A DNA stretch of 29,539 bases from Desulforhopalus sp. (lineage in GTDB: Bacteria > Desulfobacterota > Desulfobulbia > Desulfobulbales > Desulfocapsaceae), in the NCBI GenBank assembly GCA_023231425.1, contig JALNVI010000035.1:1-29539 (forward strand). The letters run 5' to 3'. The stretch's first letter is position 1, and each line of letters begins with the position of its first letter. This document shows positions 1 to 7,749 of the stretch, piece by piece. The notes beneath the pieces were generated by a model. That model ran no database searches, was not told the origin of the DNA, and saw only the letters and a list, made by a program, of their open reading frames with translations. Position numbers and translations under genes: made by a program.

Positions 1-208
1 GACGCAGGGATTGTATCTTCCCGCTGACCACAAAATCACGCACCTGAGAGCGCGCCATAACCGCCTGAGCCTCAAGATCATCCTCAGTGCTGCGCAGATG
101 AAAATCATGCAGCGCGGCCGCGCCGCACCAGAGAACCAGGCCGACAGCCACAAAAATCGTCAGGCCATTGGCAGGGAAAATATGCCAGAGAAGCCGTCTC
201 GGGGTCAT
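1..208 (-). CDS. phoR: PhoR-like sensor histidine kinase, N-terminal fragment (runs off the window)
   Basis: The frame is open from an ATG at 208-206 to the window edge, giving 69 residues. Its start overlaps the stop of the response regulator by ATGA (205-208), so the two are translationally coupled. The visible part starts MTPRRLLWHIFPANG and continues into one hydrophobic segment (about residues 12-30), followed by a polar stretch that should lie in the periplasm (LHDFHLRSTEDDLEAQA). No kinase, HAMP or PAS domain is visible because the gene is cut. The call rests on position after phoB and on the membrane-anchored N-terminus typical of PhoR-type kinases. It could be another sensor kinase, but the divergent pst operon makes PhoR the best reading. 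Confidence 0.75.
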   Translation of the reverse strand, partial: MTPRRLLWHIFPANGLTIFVAVGLVLWCGAAALHDFHLRSTEDDLEAQAVMARSQVRDFVVSGKIQSLR

Positions 209-939
209 GAGCCGTCACACTCCTCTCTCCGGGCAGAGCTGTAGCGATAGCCGACGCCCCGCACGGTTTCAATGAGGCCGCCACTCTCACCCATTTTTTT
301 GCGCAGACCGAATATCTGCACATCAATGGCCCTCGGGGTAATGAGAAAATCATAGCCACGCACAGAATCGATGATCTGCTGACGGGAAAAGACCCAGCCC
401 GGTCTGCCGGTGAGCAAGACGAGAATGGAGAACTCGGTGATGGTAAGCTGCAGCGGGGCTCCGGCCAGAATCACCTCATGGCGGCGCTTGTCGATCTGCA
501 GTTCACCCACCGTAATCACTTCCTGCGAGCCTCCCTCGGCACTCTCCGCAGAAGCCTGCACCGAGCGTTTCACCACTGCCTTGACCCGGGCAATCAGAAT
601 TTTTGGACTGAAGGGTTTTGTGATATAATCATCAGCACCGCAGTTGAAACCTTTGATCATATCCTCCTCCTCACCCATGGCGGTAAGCATGATAACAGAG
701 ATGGGCCGCAAACTGACGGCTTCAGCTTTGCGCATGCTCCTGCACACGTCCATGCCGCTCATTCCGGGAAGCATGAGGTCGAGCAGGACGCAGTCAATCT
801 CTTCGCTGCGCAATCGCTCCAGAGCCTCCTCTCCATTGTCCGCACAGGTGACGTGAAATCCTGCCCTGATGAGGTTATAACTCACCAGCTGCTGTATATC
901 CGCGTCGTCCTCAACGACAAGTATGTTTGCTTTGGCCAT
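205..939 (-). CDS. phoB: PhoB-family phosphate response regulator
   Basis: A 244-residue OmpR/PhoB-type regulator. The receiver domain (about 1-120) has the acidic pair D11/D12, the phosphoacceptor D54 in LLDLMLPG, T86 and K108 in TKPF. The C-terminal half (about 145-238) is a winged-helix DNA-binding domain, with the LTITEFSILVLL helix and the end GLIETVRGVGYRY typical of the family. Phosphorylated PhoB activates phosphate-starvation promoters; the divergent phoU-pst operon beginning at 1316 is the obvious target. It overlaps the downstream kinase gene by 4 bp. Start ATG at 939 is preceded by a purine-rich stretch. Family assignment is firm; PhoB rather than another OmpR-type regulator is inferred from neighbours. 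Confidence 0.9.
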   Translation of the reverse strand: MAKANILVVEDDADIQQLVSYNLIRAGFHVTCADNGEEALERLRSEEIDCVLLDLMLPGMSGMDVCRSMRKAEAVSLRPISVIMLTAMGEEEDMIKGFNCGADDYITKPFSPKILIARVKAVVKRSVQASAESAEGGSQEVITVGELQIDKRRHEVILAGAPLQLTITEFSILVLLTGRPGWVFSRQQIIDSVRGYDFLITPRAIDVQIFGLRKKMGESGGLIETVRGVGYRYSSARREECDGS

Positions 940-964
940 ACCCCGTTTCCCTCTCTTGATTCAT

Positions 965-1105
965 GGGTACCTTGAATAACCAGTTTTTCGCCCATCTTCT
1001 TCGTTACAGTAAAAAATTTATCCTCGTAATATCAATCATATAACTCCGGTAAATTTCCTCCTGTGCCTCGAATATGAACGAAATACAAGATTATTCAAGG
1101 TACCC
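965..1105 (+). repeat. Long copy A of a dispersed inverted-repeat element (141 bp)
   Basis: Perfect 15-bp terminal inverted repeats, GGGTACCTTGAATAA (965-979) and TTATTCAAGGTACCC (1091-1105), flanked on both sides by TCAT (961-964 and 1106-1109), which could be a 4-bp target-site duplication. Inside, CATCTTCTTCGTTACAGT (993-1010) and GAATATGAACGAAATACAAG (1070-1089) recur exactly, inverted, in the copy at 19900-20050. It lies between phoB and phoU. It has no coding capacity. Confidence 0.85.
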
Positions 1106-1220
1106 TCATGGTTGCGTCAGGTTCTCAATCGCTCAAGGATACACATCACCCGGCAGGGATAATTATGGTGAAACATTTTACAGACGACTGCAAGCCCCCG
1201 GGCCCGGTTGTAACTCTATC

Positions 1221-1263
1221 TTAACATTACGCTGACAACACTGTAATATTCGTTCTCTATTAT
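1221..1263 (+). promoter_or_regulatory. Candidate Pho box and -10 upstream of phoU-pst
   Basis: TTAACAT (1221-1227) and CTGACAA (1232-1238) start 11 bp apart, the spacing of the PhoB-binding direct repeats CTGTCAT; they match that consensus at 4 and 5 of 7 positions. A possible -10, TATTAT, lies at 1258-1263. Position ahead of the pst operon fits PhoB control. The match is weak and could be chance. Confidence 0.35.
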
Positions 1264-1315
1264 GGTTGACTGCTGACCTGGCAATTCTGCCCTTTATTGT
1301 TGCAAATGGTACGTT

Positions 1316-1990
1316 ATGACTACACGTTCATCTCACCCCGCCCCTCTGGATCAGGAACTGATCAGTCTCAACAAAGAGTTCCTCAAACTCAGCACCATGG
1401 TCGAGGAACGCGTGCAGGAGGCGACTCAGCTCATCGCCAGCCCTGATTCTTCCCTGATAGAGTCCCTCATCGACGGGGATGACGAGGTGGACGAGCTGGA
1501 GGTGAAAATTGAAGGACTGTGCATACGAATTCTTGCGCTGCACCAGCCTTTCGCCACCGACCTGCGATTCCTTATTTCGGTCATAAAGATCAACCGCGAA
1601 CTGGAGCGTATCTCCGACATCACCGTCAATATCGCCATGCGCATCATGCTTATCATGCGTATTGACGGCAGCGGCAAAGATCTGCCTTTTGATTTCACCG
1701 ATATGTCAGACCGGGTCCGGGTTATGCTGAGAAGAAGTATTGACAGTCTCATTAACCGGAATGCGGAGCTGGCGCGGGCCATTTTCGACAGAGATGAAGA
1801 CGTGGACAACGCCCGGAATCAGTGTTACGAACAGGTCACTGAAGCGTTGAAAAATTGCCCGCAGCACCCGGGGATTTATCTCAATACATTTATCCTCGCC
1901 CAGCACCTTGAACGCATCGCCGACCGCGCCGTCAATATTGCTGAAGAGGTTATCTATCTGGTGGAAGGCAAAGTCACCAGATTTCCCTGA
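1316..1990 (+). CDS. phoU: PhoU phosphate-signalling regulator
   Basis: A 224-residue all-helical protein with two PhoU repeats. The metal-binding E/DxxxD-type signatures are visible as RELERISDITVNIA (about 94-107) and HLERIADRAVNIAEE (about 197-211). PhoU dampens PhoR signalling when phosphate is plentiful by linking the Pst transporter to the kinase. Here it is the first gene of the operon, whereas in E. coli it is the last. pstC starts 20 bp after its stop. No strong ribosome-binding site precedes the ATG at 1316. Length matches the usual 220-240 residues. Assignment is confident. Confidence 0.93.
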   Translation: MTTRSSHPAPLDQELISLNKEFLKLSTMVEERVQEATQLIASPDSSLIESLIDGDDEVDELEVKIEGLCIRILALHQPFATDLRFLISVIKINRELERISDITVNIAMRIMLIMRIDGSGKDLPFDFTDMSDRVRVMLRRSIDSLINRNAELARAIFDRDEDVDNARNQCYEQVTEALKNCPQHPGIYLNTFILAQHLERIADRAVNIAEEVIYLVEGKVTRFP

Positions 1991-2010
1991 GCCACGGTGA
2001 TTTCAGCTCC

Positions 2011-3405
2011 ATGAGCCTTCATATATTTTTCCTCATGACTCTCCTCACAGCCATCGCCTTTCAACTCGGTCGCATGCGCGCCTTCCGGATAGCTGTCCGC
2101 AGCGGCGGGTTGCGCAAACTGCACTCTCTGCCCCGGCACTACGGCAGTTACACGGCACTGCGTTTCGCCGTTCCGGCCTTTATTCTCGCAGGTCTTGTTA
2201 CCCTTTTTGCCGACGACATCGCCATGCACCTCGTGTGGGACAACCTGCCGGAGCAGCTGCGCACTCTTCCGGAGGAACAGGCGAAATTGATGAGACAGGT
2301 GATTATCCACACCTCGGGAAACCAGTCTCCCCCCGGAAACAACGCCTCCACCATCATCCGGGCCGGCTGGCAACTCAAACAGCTCATCACCATTATTCTC
2401 AGGCTGGGCTGGACGGGGGCCCTCCTGCTCGGCACACTTTCCGCCGGACTTTTCCTGAGAAAAATTGACTGCACCCTGCCTGCCCGCCTGGCAATGGAAA
2501 AATTCATGCGCTGGATCCTCGCGGCCTGCACAGGGGTGGTGATATTCACCACCTTTGCCATTCTCGCCTCGGTGGCAGTGGAGACCGTCCACTTTTTCCA
2601 GTTTGTCTCCCCTCTGGAATTCTTCTTCGGACATACATGGAGTCCGCAGATGGCCATGCACACCGGACAGGTGGGGGCCAGCGGCCATTTTGGTGCCCTG
2701 CCGGTAATCGGTGGAACGCTGATGATTACCCTGATTGCCATGCTTATCGCCGTGCCCACGGGACTGTTTACGGCCATTTATTTCTCGGAATATGCCAGCA
2801 GCAGGCGCAGACATGTCCTTAAACCGATCCTTGAAACACTCGCGGGAATCCCCACCGTTGTCTATGGTTTTTTTGCCGTGTTTACTGTCGGCCCCCTCAT
2901 CGGGCGCCTGGGTCTGCTGTTCGACGTGGAAACTTCCACCGAATCCGCCCTCGCGGCGGGAGTGGTGATCGGCATCATGATCATTCCCTACATTTCGTCT
3001 CTCTCTGATGACGCTATCCACGCCGTACCGAAAAGACTCCGTGAAGGCTCCCGCGGGCTCGGGGCGACCCGCAGCGAAACGATTCTCCAGGTGGTACTGC
3101 CAGCGGCCATGCCTGGTATTATCGGCTCTCTGCTCCTCGCCCTGTCGCGGGCAGCGGGAGAGACCATGATCGTCGTAATGGCAGCAGGTCTGGCCGGGAA
3201 CTTCAGCTTTAATCCCCTTAAATCGGCCACCACTATCACGGTGCAAATGGCTAATCTGGTCGGAGGTGCAGGCACGTTCAATACTCCGAGCACCCTCGCT
3301 GCCTTTGCTCTCGGCCTGCTGCTCTTTCTTTTCACCCTCACGGTCAATATCATTGCGCTGCATATCGTCCGACGATATCACGCCCGATATCAGGAGGGAA
3401 TGTAA
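2011..3405 (+). CDS. pstC: Phosphate ABC transporter permease PstC
   Basis: A 464-residue inner-membrane permease. The core (about 235-455) is a binding-protein-dependent transport domain with the EAA loop at about 343-372 (LREGSRGLGATRSETILQV) and the segment LSRAAGETMIVVMAAG after it. The first 230 residues form an extension with a first helix (MSLHIFFLMTLLTAIAF), GRMRAF, a second helix, a soluble stretch (about 70-115) and further helices. Such long PstC forms occur in many proteobacteria and are about 150 residues longer than E. coli PstC. The stop overlaps the pstA start as TAATG, indicating coupled translation. PstC pairs with PstA to form the phosphate channel driven by PstB. Confidence 0.94.
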   Translation: MSLHIFFLMTLLTAIAFQLGRMRAFRIAVRSGGLRKLHSLPRHYGSYTALRFAVPAFILAGLVTLFADDIAMHLVWDNLPEQLRTLPEEQAKLMRQVIIHTSGNQSPPGNNASTIIRAGWQLKQLITIILRLGWTGALLLGTLSAGLFLRKIDCTLPARLAMEKFMRWILAACTGVVIFTTFAILASVAVETVHFFQFVSPLEFFFGHTWSPQMAMHTGQVGASGHFGALPVIGGTLMITLIAMLIAVPTGLFTAIYFSEYASSRRRHVLKPILETLAGIPTVVYGFFAVFTVGPLIGRLGLLFDVETSTESALAAGVVIGIMIIPYISSLSDDAIHAVPKRLREGSRGLGATRSETILQVVLPAAMPGIIGSLLLALSRAAGETMIVVMAAGLAGNFSFNPLKSATTITVQMANLVGGAGTFNTPSTLAAFALGLLLFLFTLTVNIIALHIVRRYHARYQEGM

Positions 3406-4685
3406 TGGAAAGAGAGAAGATGTCCCTGCTCACGCCATCCACCGCTCTGCGTCGCAGGTATCTGCATGACCGCCTGTTTCTCCTCGCCGGCCGTCTCGCC
3501 GCTATTGCCTCTTTTTCTACCATCGGCCTGATCTTTCTCGCCATTCTCTATACCAGCCTGCCAGCCTTTACACAAAGCTGCATCAAGCTGCCGATCCATT
3601 TTGAAGAGACCGCCTTCAGTGACGAAAATCTTGCTCTGGCCGACTATGACATGCTGGTTGCACAGGCACTGGCCCGGATAATTCCCGGCGTAACCGATCC
3701 CGGGGAAAAAGAAGACCTGATGGGGATGATGAGCCCCGGTGCTGCCTGGCGGCTGCAGCAAATGGTGGGTTCCAACCCGAAACGGATCGGGACTGTCGAG
3801 CAGCTCTGGCTCCCCGCAAGCGCCGATATCGACATGCTGCGCAAGGGAAAACTTGATCGAACAACGCCCGAGCAGCGGCGCCGGCTCAGCAAACGCCAGC
3901 TCAAGTGGTATGACCAGTTGAACGCCGAGGGACGTATCAAACGTCATTTCAACCGGGTTTTCTTCACCGCCCCCAATTCCACTGAAGCGGAGCTGGCCGG
4001 AATTTATGGTGCGGTCAAGGGCAGTCTGCTGACCATGTTCATCACCCTGGTGCTCTCTTTTCCCCTCGGTGCGGGAACGGCGATATACCTCCAGGAGTTC
4101 GCCCCGCGCAACCGGCTGACCACCACCATTACTGTCACCATTAACAATCTCGCCGCCGTACCACCAATTCTCTACGGTCTGCTGGGCCTTGCTGTCTTCA
4201 TCAATTTTTTTCACCTGCCCCGCGCCACACCGCTGGTGGCAGGGATGGTGCTCAGCCTGATGACCTTTCCCTCCATTATTATGGCCTCACGCAATGCCCT
4301 TGCCGCCGTACCGCGGTCGGTGTGCGATGCCGCCCTGGCCCTTGGGGCCTCACGGATGCAGAGTATCACTCACCACATTCTGCCGGCGGCAATGCCGGGG
4401 ATTCTCACCGGGACCCTTCTTGGTCTCGCCCAGGCTTTCGGCGAGTGTGCTCCGCTGCTGATGCTCGGCATGGTGGCCTTTGTCGGCAACATTCCTGCAG
4501 GAATAACCGACCCTGCCACCGTACTCCCAATGCAGATCTATCTCTGGGCAGACAATTCGGGACAGGGCTTCCCTGAAAAGACCGCCGCCGCGATCGTCAT
4601 CATGATGCTGTTTCTGGTCATTGTGAACACCATGGTTCTCTGGTTGCGCAGAAAATTTGAGAACAGCCATCCACACACCTCCTGA
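3405..4685 (+). CDS. pstA: Phosphate ABC transporter permease PstA with long periplasmic insert
   Basis: A 426-residue permease. One N-terminal helix (about 30-52) is followed by a soluble region of about 140 residues (55-195) rich in charged residues (for example TPEQRRRLSKRQLKWYDQL), matching the DUF3333-type extension found in a PstA subfamily. The permease core (about 200-420) carries the EAA loop (RSVCDAALALGASRMQSI) and the end AQAFGECAPLLMLG. The start ATG overlaps the pstC stop by one base and follows a strong GGAGGG site. The extension is absent from E. coli PstA; its role is unknown, but it would face the periplasm near PstS. Function as the second half of the phosphate channel is firm. 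Confidence 0.93.
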   Translation: MEREKMSLLTPSTALRRRYLHDRLFLLAGRLAAIASFSTIGLIFLAILYTSLPAFTQSCIKLPIHFEETAFSDENLALADYDMLVAQALARIIPGVTDPGEKEDLMGMMSPGAAWRLQQMVGSNPKRIGTVEQLWLPASADIDMLRKGKLDRTTPEQRRRLSKRQLKWYDQLNAEGRIKRHFNRVFFTAPNSTEAELAGIYGAVKGSLLTMFITLVLSFPLGAGTAIYLQEFAPRNRLTTTITVTINNLAAVPPILYGLLGLAVFINFFHLPRATPLVAGMVLSLMTFPSIIMASRNALAAVPRSVCDAALALGASRMQSITHHILPAAMPGILTGTLLGLAQAFGECAPLLMLGMVAFVGNIPAGITDPATVLPMQIYLWADNSGQGFPEKTAAAIVIMMLFLVIVNTMVLWLRRKFENSHPHTS

Positions 4686-4698
4686 CAGCCACAACCTT

Positions 4699-5730
4699 AT
4701 GAAAAATTTCATTCTCTTCCTTGCCCTGCTGGTCTCTGCCACTTCCTGTTTCGCACAGAGTCAGCGGCGAAACATCTCCATCGTCGGATCCTCCACGGTA
4801 TATCCCTTCGCCGCACTGGTCGGAGAATATTTTACCCGGACCACCGGCAACCTCTCGCCGCATATCGAATCAACCGGTTCCGGCAGCGGTTTCAAACGCT
4901 TCTGCGCCGGCAGCGGCCTGCAATATCCCGATATTACCAACGCCTCGAGGCTCATGACCTCCGAGGAGCGAGCCACCTGTCTGGCCAACGGCGTAACACA
5001 GATCATTAGAATGAAAATTGGCCGGGACGGCATTGTCCTCGCCACCTCGCGGGCAATGCCAAAACTCAACCTTACTCTGCAGGATATTTATCTGGCGCTG
5101 GCAATGCAGATCCCCGACCCCGAAAAGCCTCAGAGACTTATCGCCAACCCCTACTCCCGCTGGCAGCAGATCAACTCTGCACTGCCGAATGTCGCCATCC
5201 ATGTTTATGGCCCGCCTCCAACCTCCGGTACCCGCGACGCCTTTGACAGCCTCGTGATGGAGAAGGGGGCGACGACCTTTCCTCTGCTGCGGAAGATGAA
5301 AAAAGAGAATCCTGCCGCTTTCAAACAGGCAGCCAACCGCATGCGGGAGGATGGCCGCTGGATTGACGCCGGCGAAAATGACTCCATCATTGTGCAGAAG
5401 CTCAAAACCAATCCAAACGCCTGCGGGATCTTCGGCTTCTCTTTTCTCAAACAGAATGAGGAGAACCTGCAGGCCGCCGCCCTTAACGGATATTTCCCCG
5501 ACTCTGCCAATATTGCCGATGGCAAATATCCCGCATCAAGATCACTGTTTCTCTACGTCAAAAAACAGAACAGCTCCATGGTTTCAGGACTTCCCGCCTA
5601 TCTCAAAGAATTTATTTCGCAGAGGGCCTCAGGGAATCGAGGCTATCTTGTGCGCCGCGGAATGATCCCAATTCCAGACAGAGAGCAGCGCAGAAACAGC
5701 GAAATAGTTAAATCCATGCAAAGTAAGTAA
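4699..5730 (+). CDS. pstS: Periplasmic phosphate-binding protein PstS
   Basis: A 343-residue solute-binding protein. The start at 4699 is chosen over an in-frame upstream codon at 4657, which would overlap pstA, because a clean signal peptide begins here (MKNFILFLALLVSATSCFA, cut near residue 19). Phosphate-binding motifs of the family are present: SIVGSSTVYPFA (about 27-38), ESTGSGSGF (about 57-65) and PPTSGTRDAF in the second lobe. It lies 13 bp after pstA inside the operon and would deliver phosphate to PstC/PstA. The mature protein is soluble and lacks a lipobox. Assignment is confident. Confidence 0.93.
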   Translation: MKNFILFLALLVSATSCFAQSQRRNISIVGSSTVYPFAALVGEYFTRTTGNLSPHIESTGSGSGFKRFCAGSGLQYPDITNASRLMTSEERATCLANGVTQIIRMKIGRDGIVLATSRAMPKLNLTLQDIYLALAMQIPDPEKPQRLIANPYSRWQQINSALPNVAIHVYGPPPTSGTRDAFDSLVMEKGATTFPLLRKMKKENPAAFKQAANRMREDGRWIDAGENDSIIVQKLKTNPNACGIFGFSFLKQNEENLQAAALNGYFPDSANIADGKYPASRSLFLYVKKQNSSMVSGLPAYLKEFISQRASGNRGYLVRRGMIPIPDREQRRNSEIVKSMQSK

Positions 5731-5856
5731 CACTGCGGGAAGAGATGGACACTCCACACAATCTTTTCTGGACAGCTCTGCGGAGAATCCGTATTCTTTG
5801 CAGAGATCTTTTCATCAGCCGTACAACTTCTTCCGCTTAACCAGCTCAGGGGACCC

Positions 5857-6732
5857 ATGGATAACAACACTCCCGGAACCAGCTCCTTTCCTACCATCTC
5901 CTCCGCCGGGGATGATCCTGGCCTGGAGATGCTGCAGCACAACGACCGACAGACCTGTGGCACGCCCTTTCTCGACGATCCCCTCATAAGCTGCCGGGAG
6001 ATAGAGGTGTTCTACGGAGAACAGTGTGCTCTGCACAAGATGAGTCTTGATATCGGTCATAGAGAAGTGCTGGCCATTATCGGTCCTTCGGGCTGCGGCA
6101 AGTCCACCTTCCTCCGCTGCCTCAACCGAATGAACGACAGTATTGAGGAGTGTACCGTACAGGGCGAAATAACCCTTGATGGAGTCAATATCTACGATAA
6201 AAACGTGGATGTGGTACCCCTGCGCACGAGAGTGGGAATGGTATTTCAGAAGCCGAATCCGTTTCCTAAATCGATCTATGACAACATTGCCTACGGACCC
6301 CGCATCCACGGGCTTGCAGCCAGCAGAAGTGAGCTGGATGAGATTGTCACCAGCTCCCTGCAAAATGCCGGGCTGTGGGATGAGGTGAAAGACCGCCTCA
6401 CCAGCACCGCCATGGCACTCTCCAGCGGGCAGCAACAGCGCCTCTGCATTGCCCGCACTCTCGCCGTGGAGCCCGAAGTTATCCTGATGGACGAGCCCTG
6501 CTCAGGTCTCGACCCCATCGCCACCACCAAAGTAGAGACCCTGATCAACAACCTCAGCGAATGCTACTCTATCATTCTCGTCACCCACGCCATAGAGCAG
6601 GCCTCGAGGGTGAGTCAGCGCACCGCCTTTTTCCATCAGGGCTTTCTCGTTGAGGTCGGGCCCACCGCCCGGATATTCACAACTCCGGAAAGTCGCCTTA
6701 CCGAAAATTACATTACTGCCCGCCTCACCTGA
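5857..6732 (+). CDS. pstB: Phosphate ABC transporter ATPase PstB
   Basis: A 291-residue ABC ATPase. Walker A GPSGCGKST is at 76-84, the Q-loop glutamine at 131 (FQKPNPFP, a PstB hallmark), the signature LSSGQQQRL at 188-196, Walker B VILMDEP at 208-214 and the switch histidine at 244 (VTHAIEQA). The signature reads SSGQQQ where SGGQQQ is usual. About 40 residues precede the domain; this tail (TPGTSSFPTISSAGDDPG) is longer than in most PstB proteins, and a downstream start at residue 25 is possible, although AGGGGA-like spacing supports the ATG at 5857. It closes the operon after a 126-bp gap. PstB powers phosphate import. Confidence 0.93.
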   Translation: MDNNTPGTSSFPTISSAGDDPGLEMLQHNDRQTCGTPFLDDPLISCREIEVFYGEQCALHKMSLDIGHREVLAIIGPSGCGKSTFLRCLNRMNDSIEECTVQGEITLDGVNIYDKNVDVVPLRTRVGMVFQKPNPFPKSIYDNIAYGPRIHGLAASRSELDEIVTSSLQNAGLWDEVKDRLTSTAMALSSGQQQRLCIARTLAVEPEVILMDEPCSGLDPIATTKVETLINNLSECYSIILVTHAIEQASRVSQRTAFFHQGFLVEVGPTARIFTTPESRLTENYITARLT

Positions 6733-6912
6733 ACCACAACATCACTGTGGAGAGAGGCAATTCCCCCCCTGCTGAACGGCCTTTATCTTCCCCTTTCTCG
6801 AAATTTGCTTTTATGTTATTCTGCTCCCCTTATTTCAGTGATTTGCACCCGGTGCAGCGAGCCTCATGCTGCGTTTTTGCGTTTCCCCTTTAATATTTTT
6901 GGAAAAGAGAAG

Positions 6913-6953
6913 TCGCGAAAAGAAGAACAGGAAAGAGACCTCGTTTTTCGCGA
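6913..6953 (+). promoter_or_regulatory. Inverted repeat just upstream of bluB
   Basis: TCGCGAAAA (6913-6921) and TTTTCGCGA (6945-6953) form a perfect 9-bp inverted repeat around a 23-base purine-rich spacer. It ends about 12 bases before the ribosome-binding site of bluB. It may be an operator or a 5'-UTR hairpin; no known family is recognised. Confidence 0.45.
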
Positions 6954-6977
6954 TCCTTGATACCAGAGAGGCCCAAA

Positions 6978-7724
6978 ATGGAAACAGTTGAACAACAAAA
7001 CAAAAATATCAGCAAAGATGACAGAAAAGGATTGTATAAAACGATCTTTTCACGACGTGATGTCCGCAATCAGTTTCTTGATACTCCGATTCCCGATGAA
7101 GTTCTGAGCCGCATTCTCTATGCCGCTCACTACGCACCTTCCGCTGGTTTCATGCAGCCGTGGGACTTTCTTCTCATCCGCAACAGCGAGACCCGCAAAA
7201 AGGTGCACGCAGCATTCACCCTGGCGCACACCACGGCATCAATGTTTCCTGGAGAAAAGCAGGATGCCTGCTGCGACTTCAAACTGAAAGGGATTCTCGA
7301 CTGTGCACTCAATATTTGCGTCACCTGCGACACCACGCGCACCAGCCCCGTGCCATTCGACCTGCCCCACGTCAGCACCAGAGATACCTATTCCAGTGTC
7401 TGCACCATTCAAAACCTCTGGCTCGCCGCCCGTGCGGAAGGACTGGGTGTCGGCTGGGTAAGTATTATCGATGAAGAAACTCTCAAAGCAATTCTGGAGA
7501 TCCCCGCCCATGTCGTACCGGTGGGTTATCTCTGCGTTGGCTATGTCAGCCATTTTCTCAAGAAGCCAGAAATGGAAAACGACGGGTGGCTTCCCCGCCT
7601 GGACATTCGCAATCTCATTTCCTTCGACCGCTGGCACGGCCAGCCGGAGCGCAGTGAAGCCGGAATTCTCCAGCAGTTGAAACAAGATGCCGATTTTCCG
7701 GCAGCAGCTCAGGAGGGGGAGTAG
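6978..7724 (+). CDS. bluB: BluB, 5,6-dimethylbenzimidazole synthase
   Basis: A 248-residue nitroreductase-fold flavoprotein that fragments FMNH2 with oxygen to make 5,6-dimethylbenzimidazole, the lower ligand of cobalamin. The start at 6978 has a good AGAGAGG site; an in-frame TTG at 6957 lies upstream. Family motifs are clear: SRRDVRNQF (about 25-33, with D28 at the position of the catalytic Asp), HYAPSAGFMQPWDF (51-64), GILDCALNICVTCD (105-118) and LAARAEGLGVGWVSI (149-163, with S162 matching the functional Ser). These separate BluB from ordinary nitroreductases. The presence of an oxygen-dependent enzyme in an apparent anaerobe is notable. cbiK, also a B12 gene, lies nearby on the opposite strand. 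Confidence 0.88.
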   Translation: METVEQQNKNISKDDRKGLYKTIFSRRDVRNQFLDTPIPDEVLSRILYAAHYAPSAGFMQPWDFLLIRNSETRKKVHAAFTLAHTTASMFPGEKQDACCDFKLKGILDCALNICVTCDTTRTSPVPFDLPHVSTRDTYSSVCTIQNLWLAARAEGLGVGWVSIIDEETLKAILEIPAHVVPVGYLCVGYVSHFLKKPEMENDGWLPRLDIRNLISFDRWHGQPERSEAGILQQLKQDADFPAAAQEGE

Positions 7725-7749
7725 ACCGGACCCCTGCCATAAAAAATTC

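Noticed and set aside
1954..3381. Long open frame (475 codons) antisense to pstC
   Set aside because: It lies wholly over the well-supported pstC gene; the translation is Gly/His/Arg/Glu-rich, with no domain or signal, typical of the antisense frame of a GC-rich gene.
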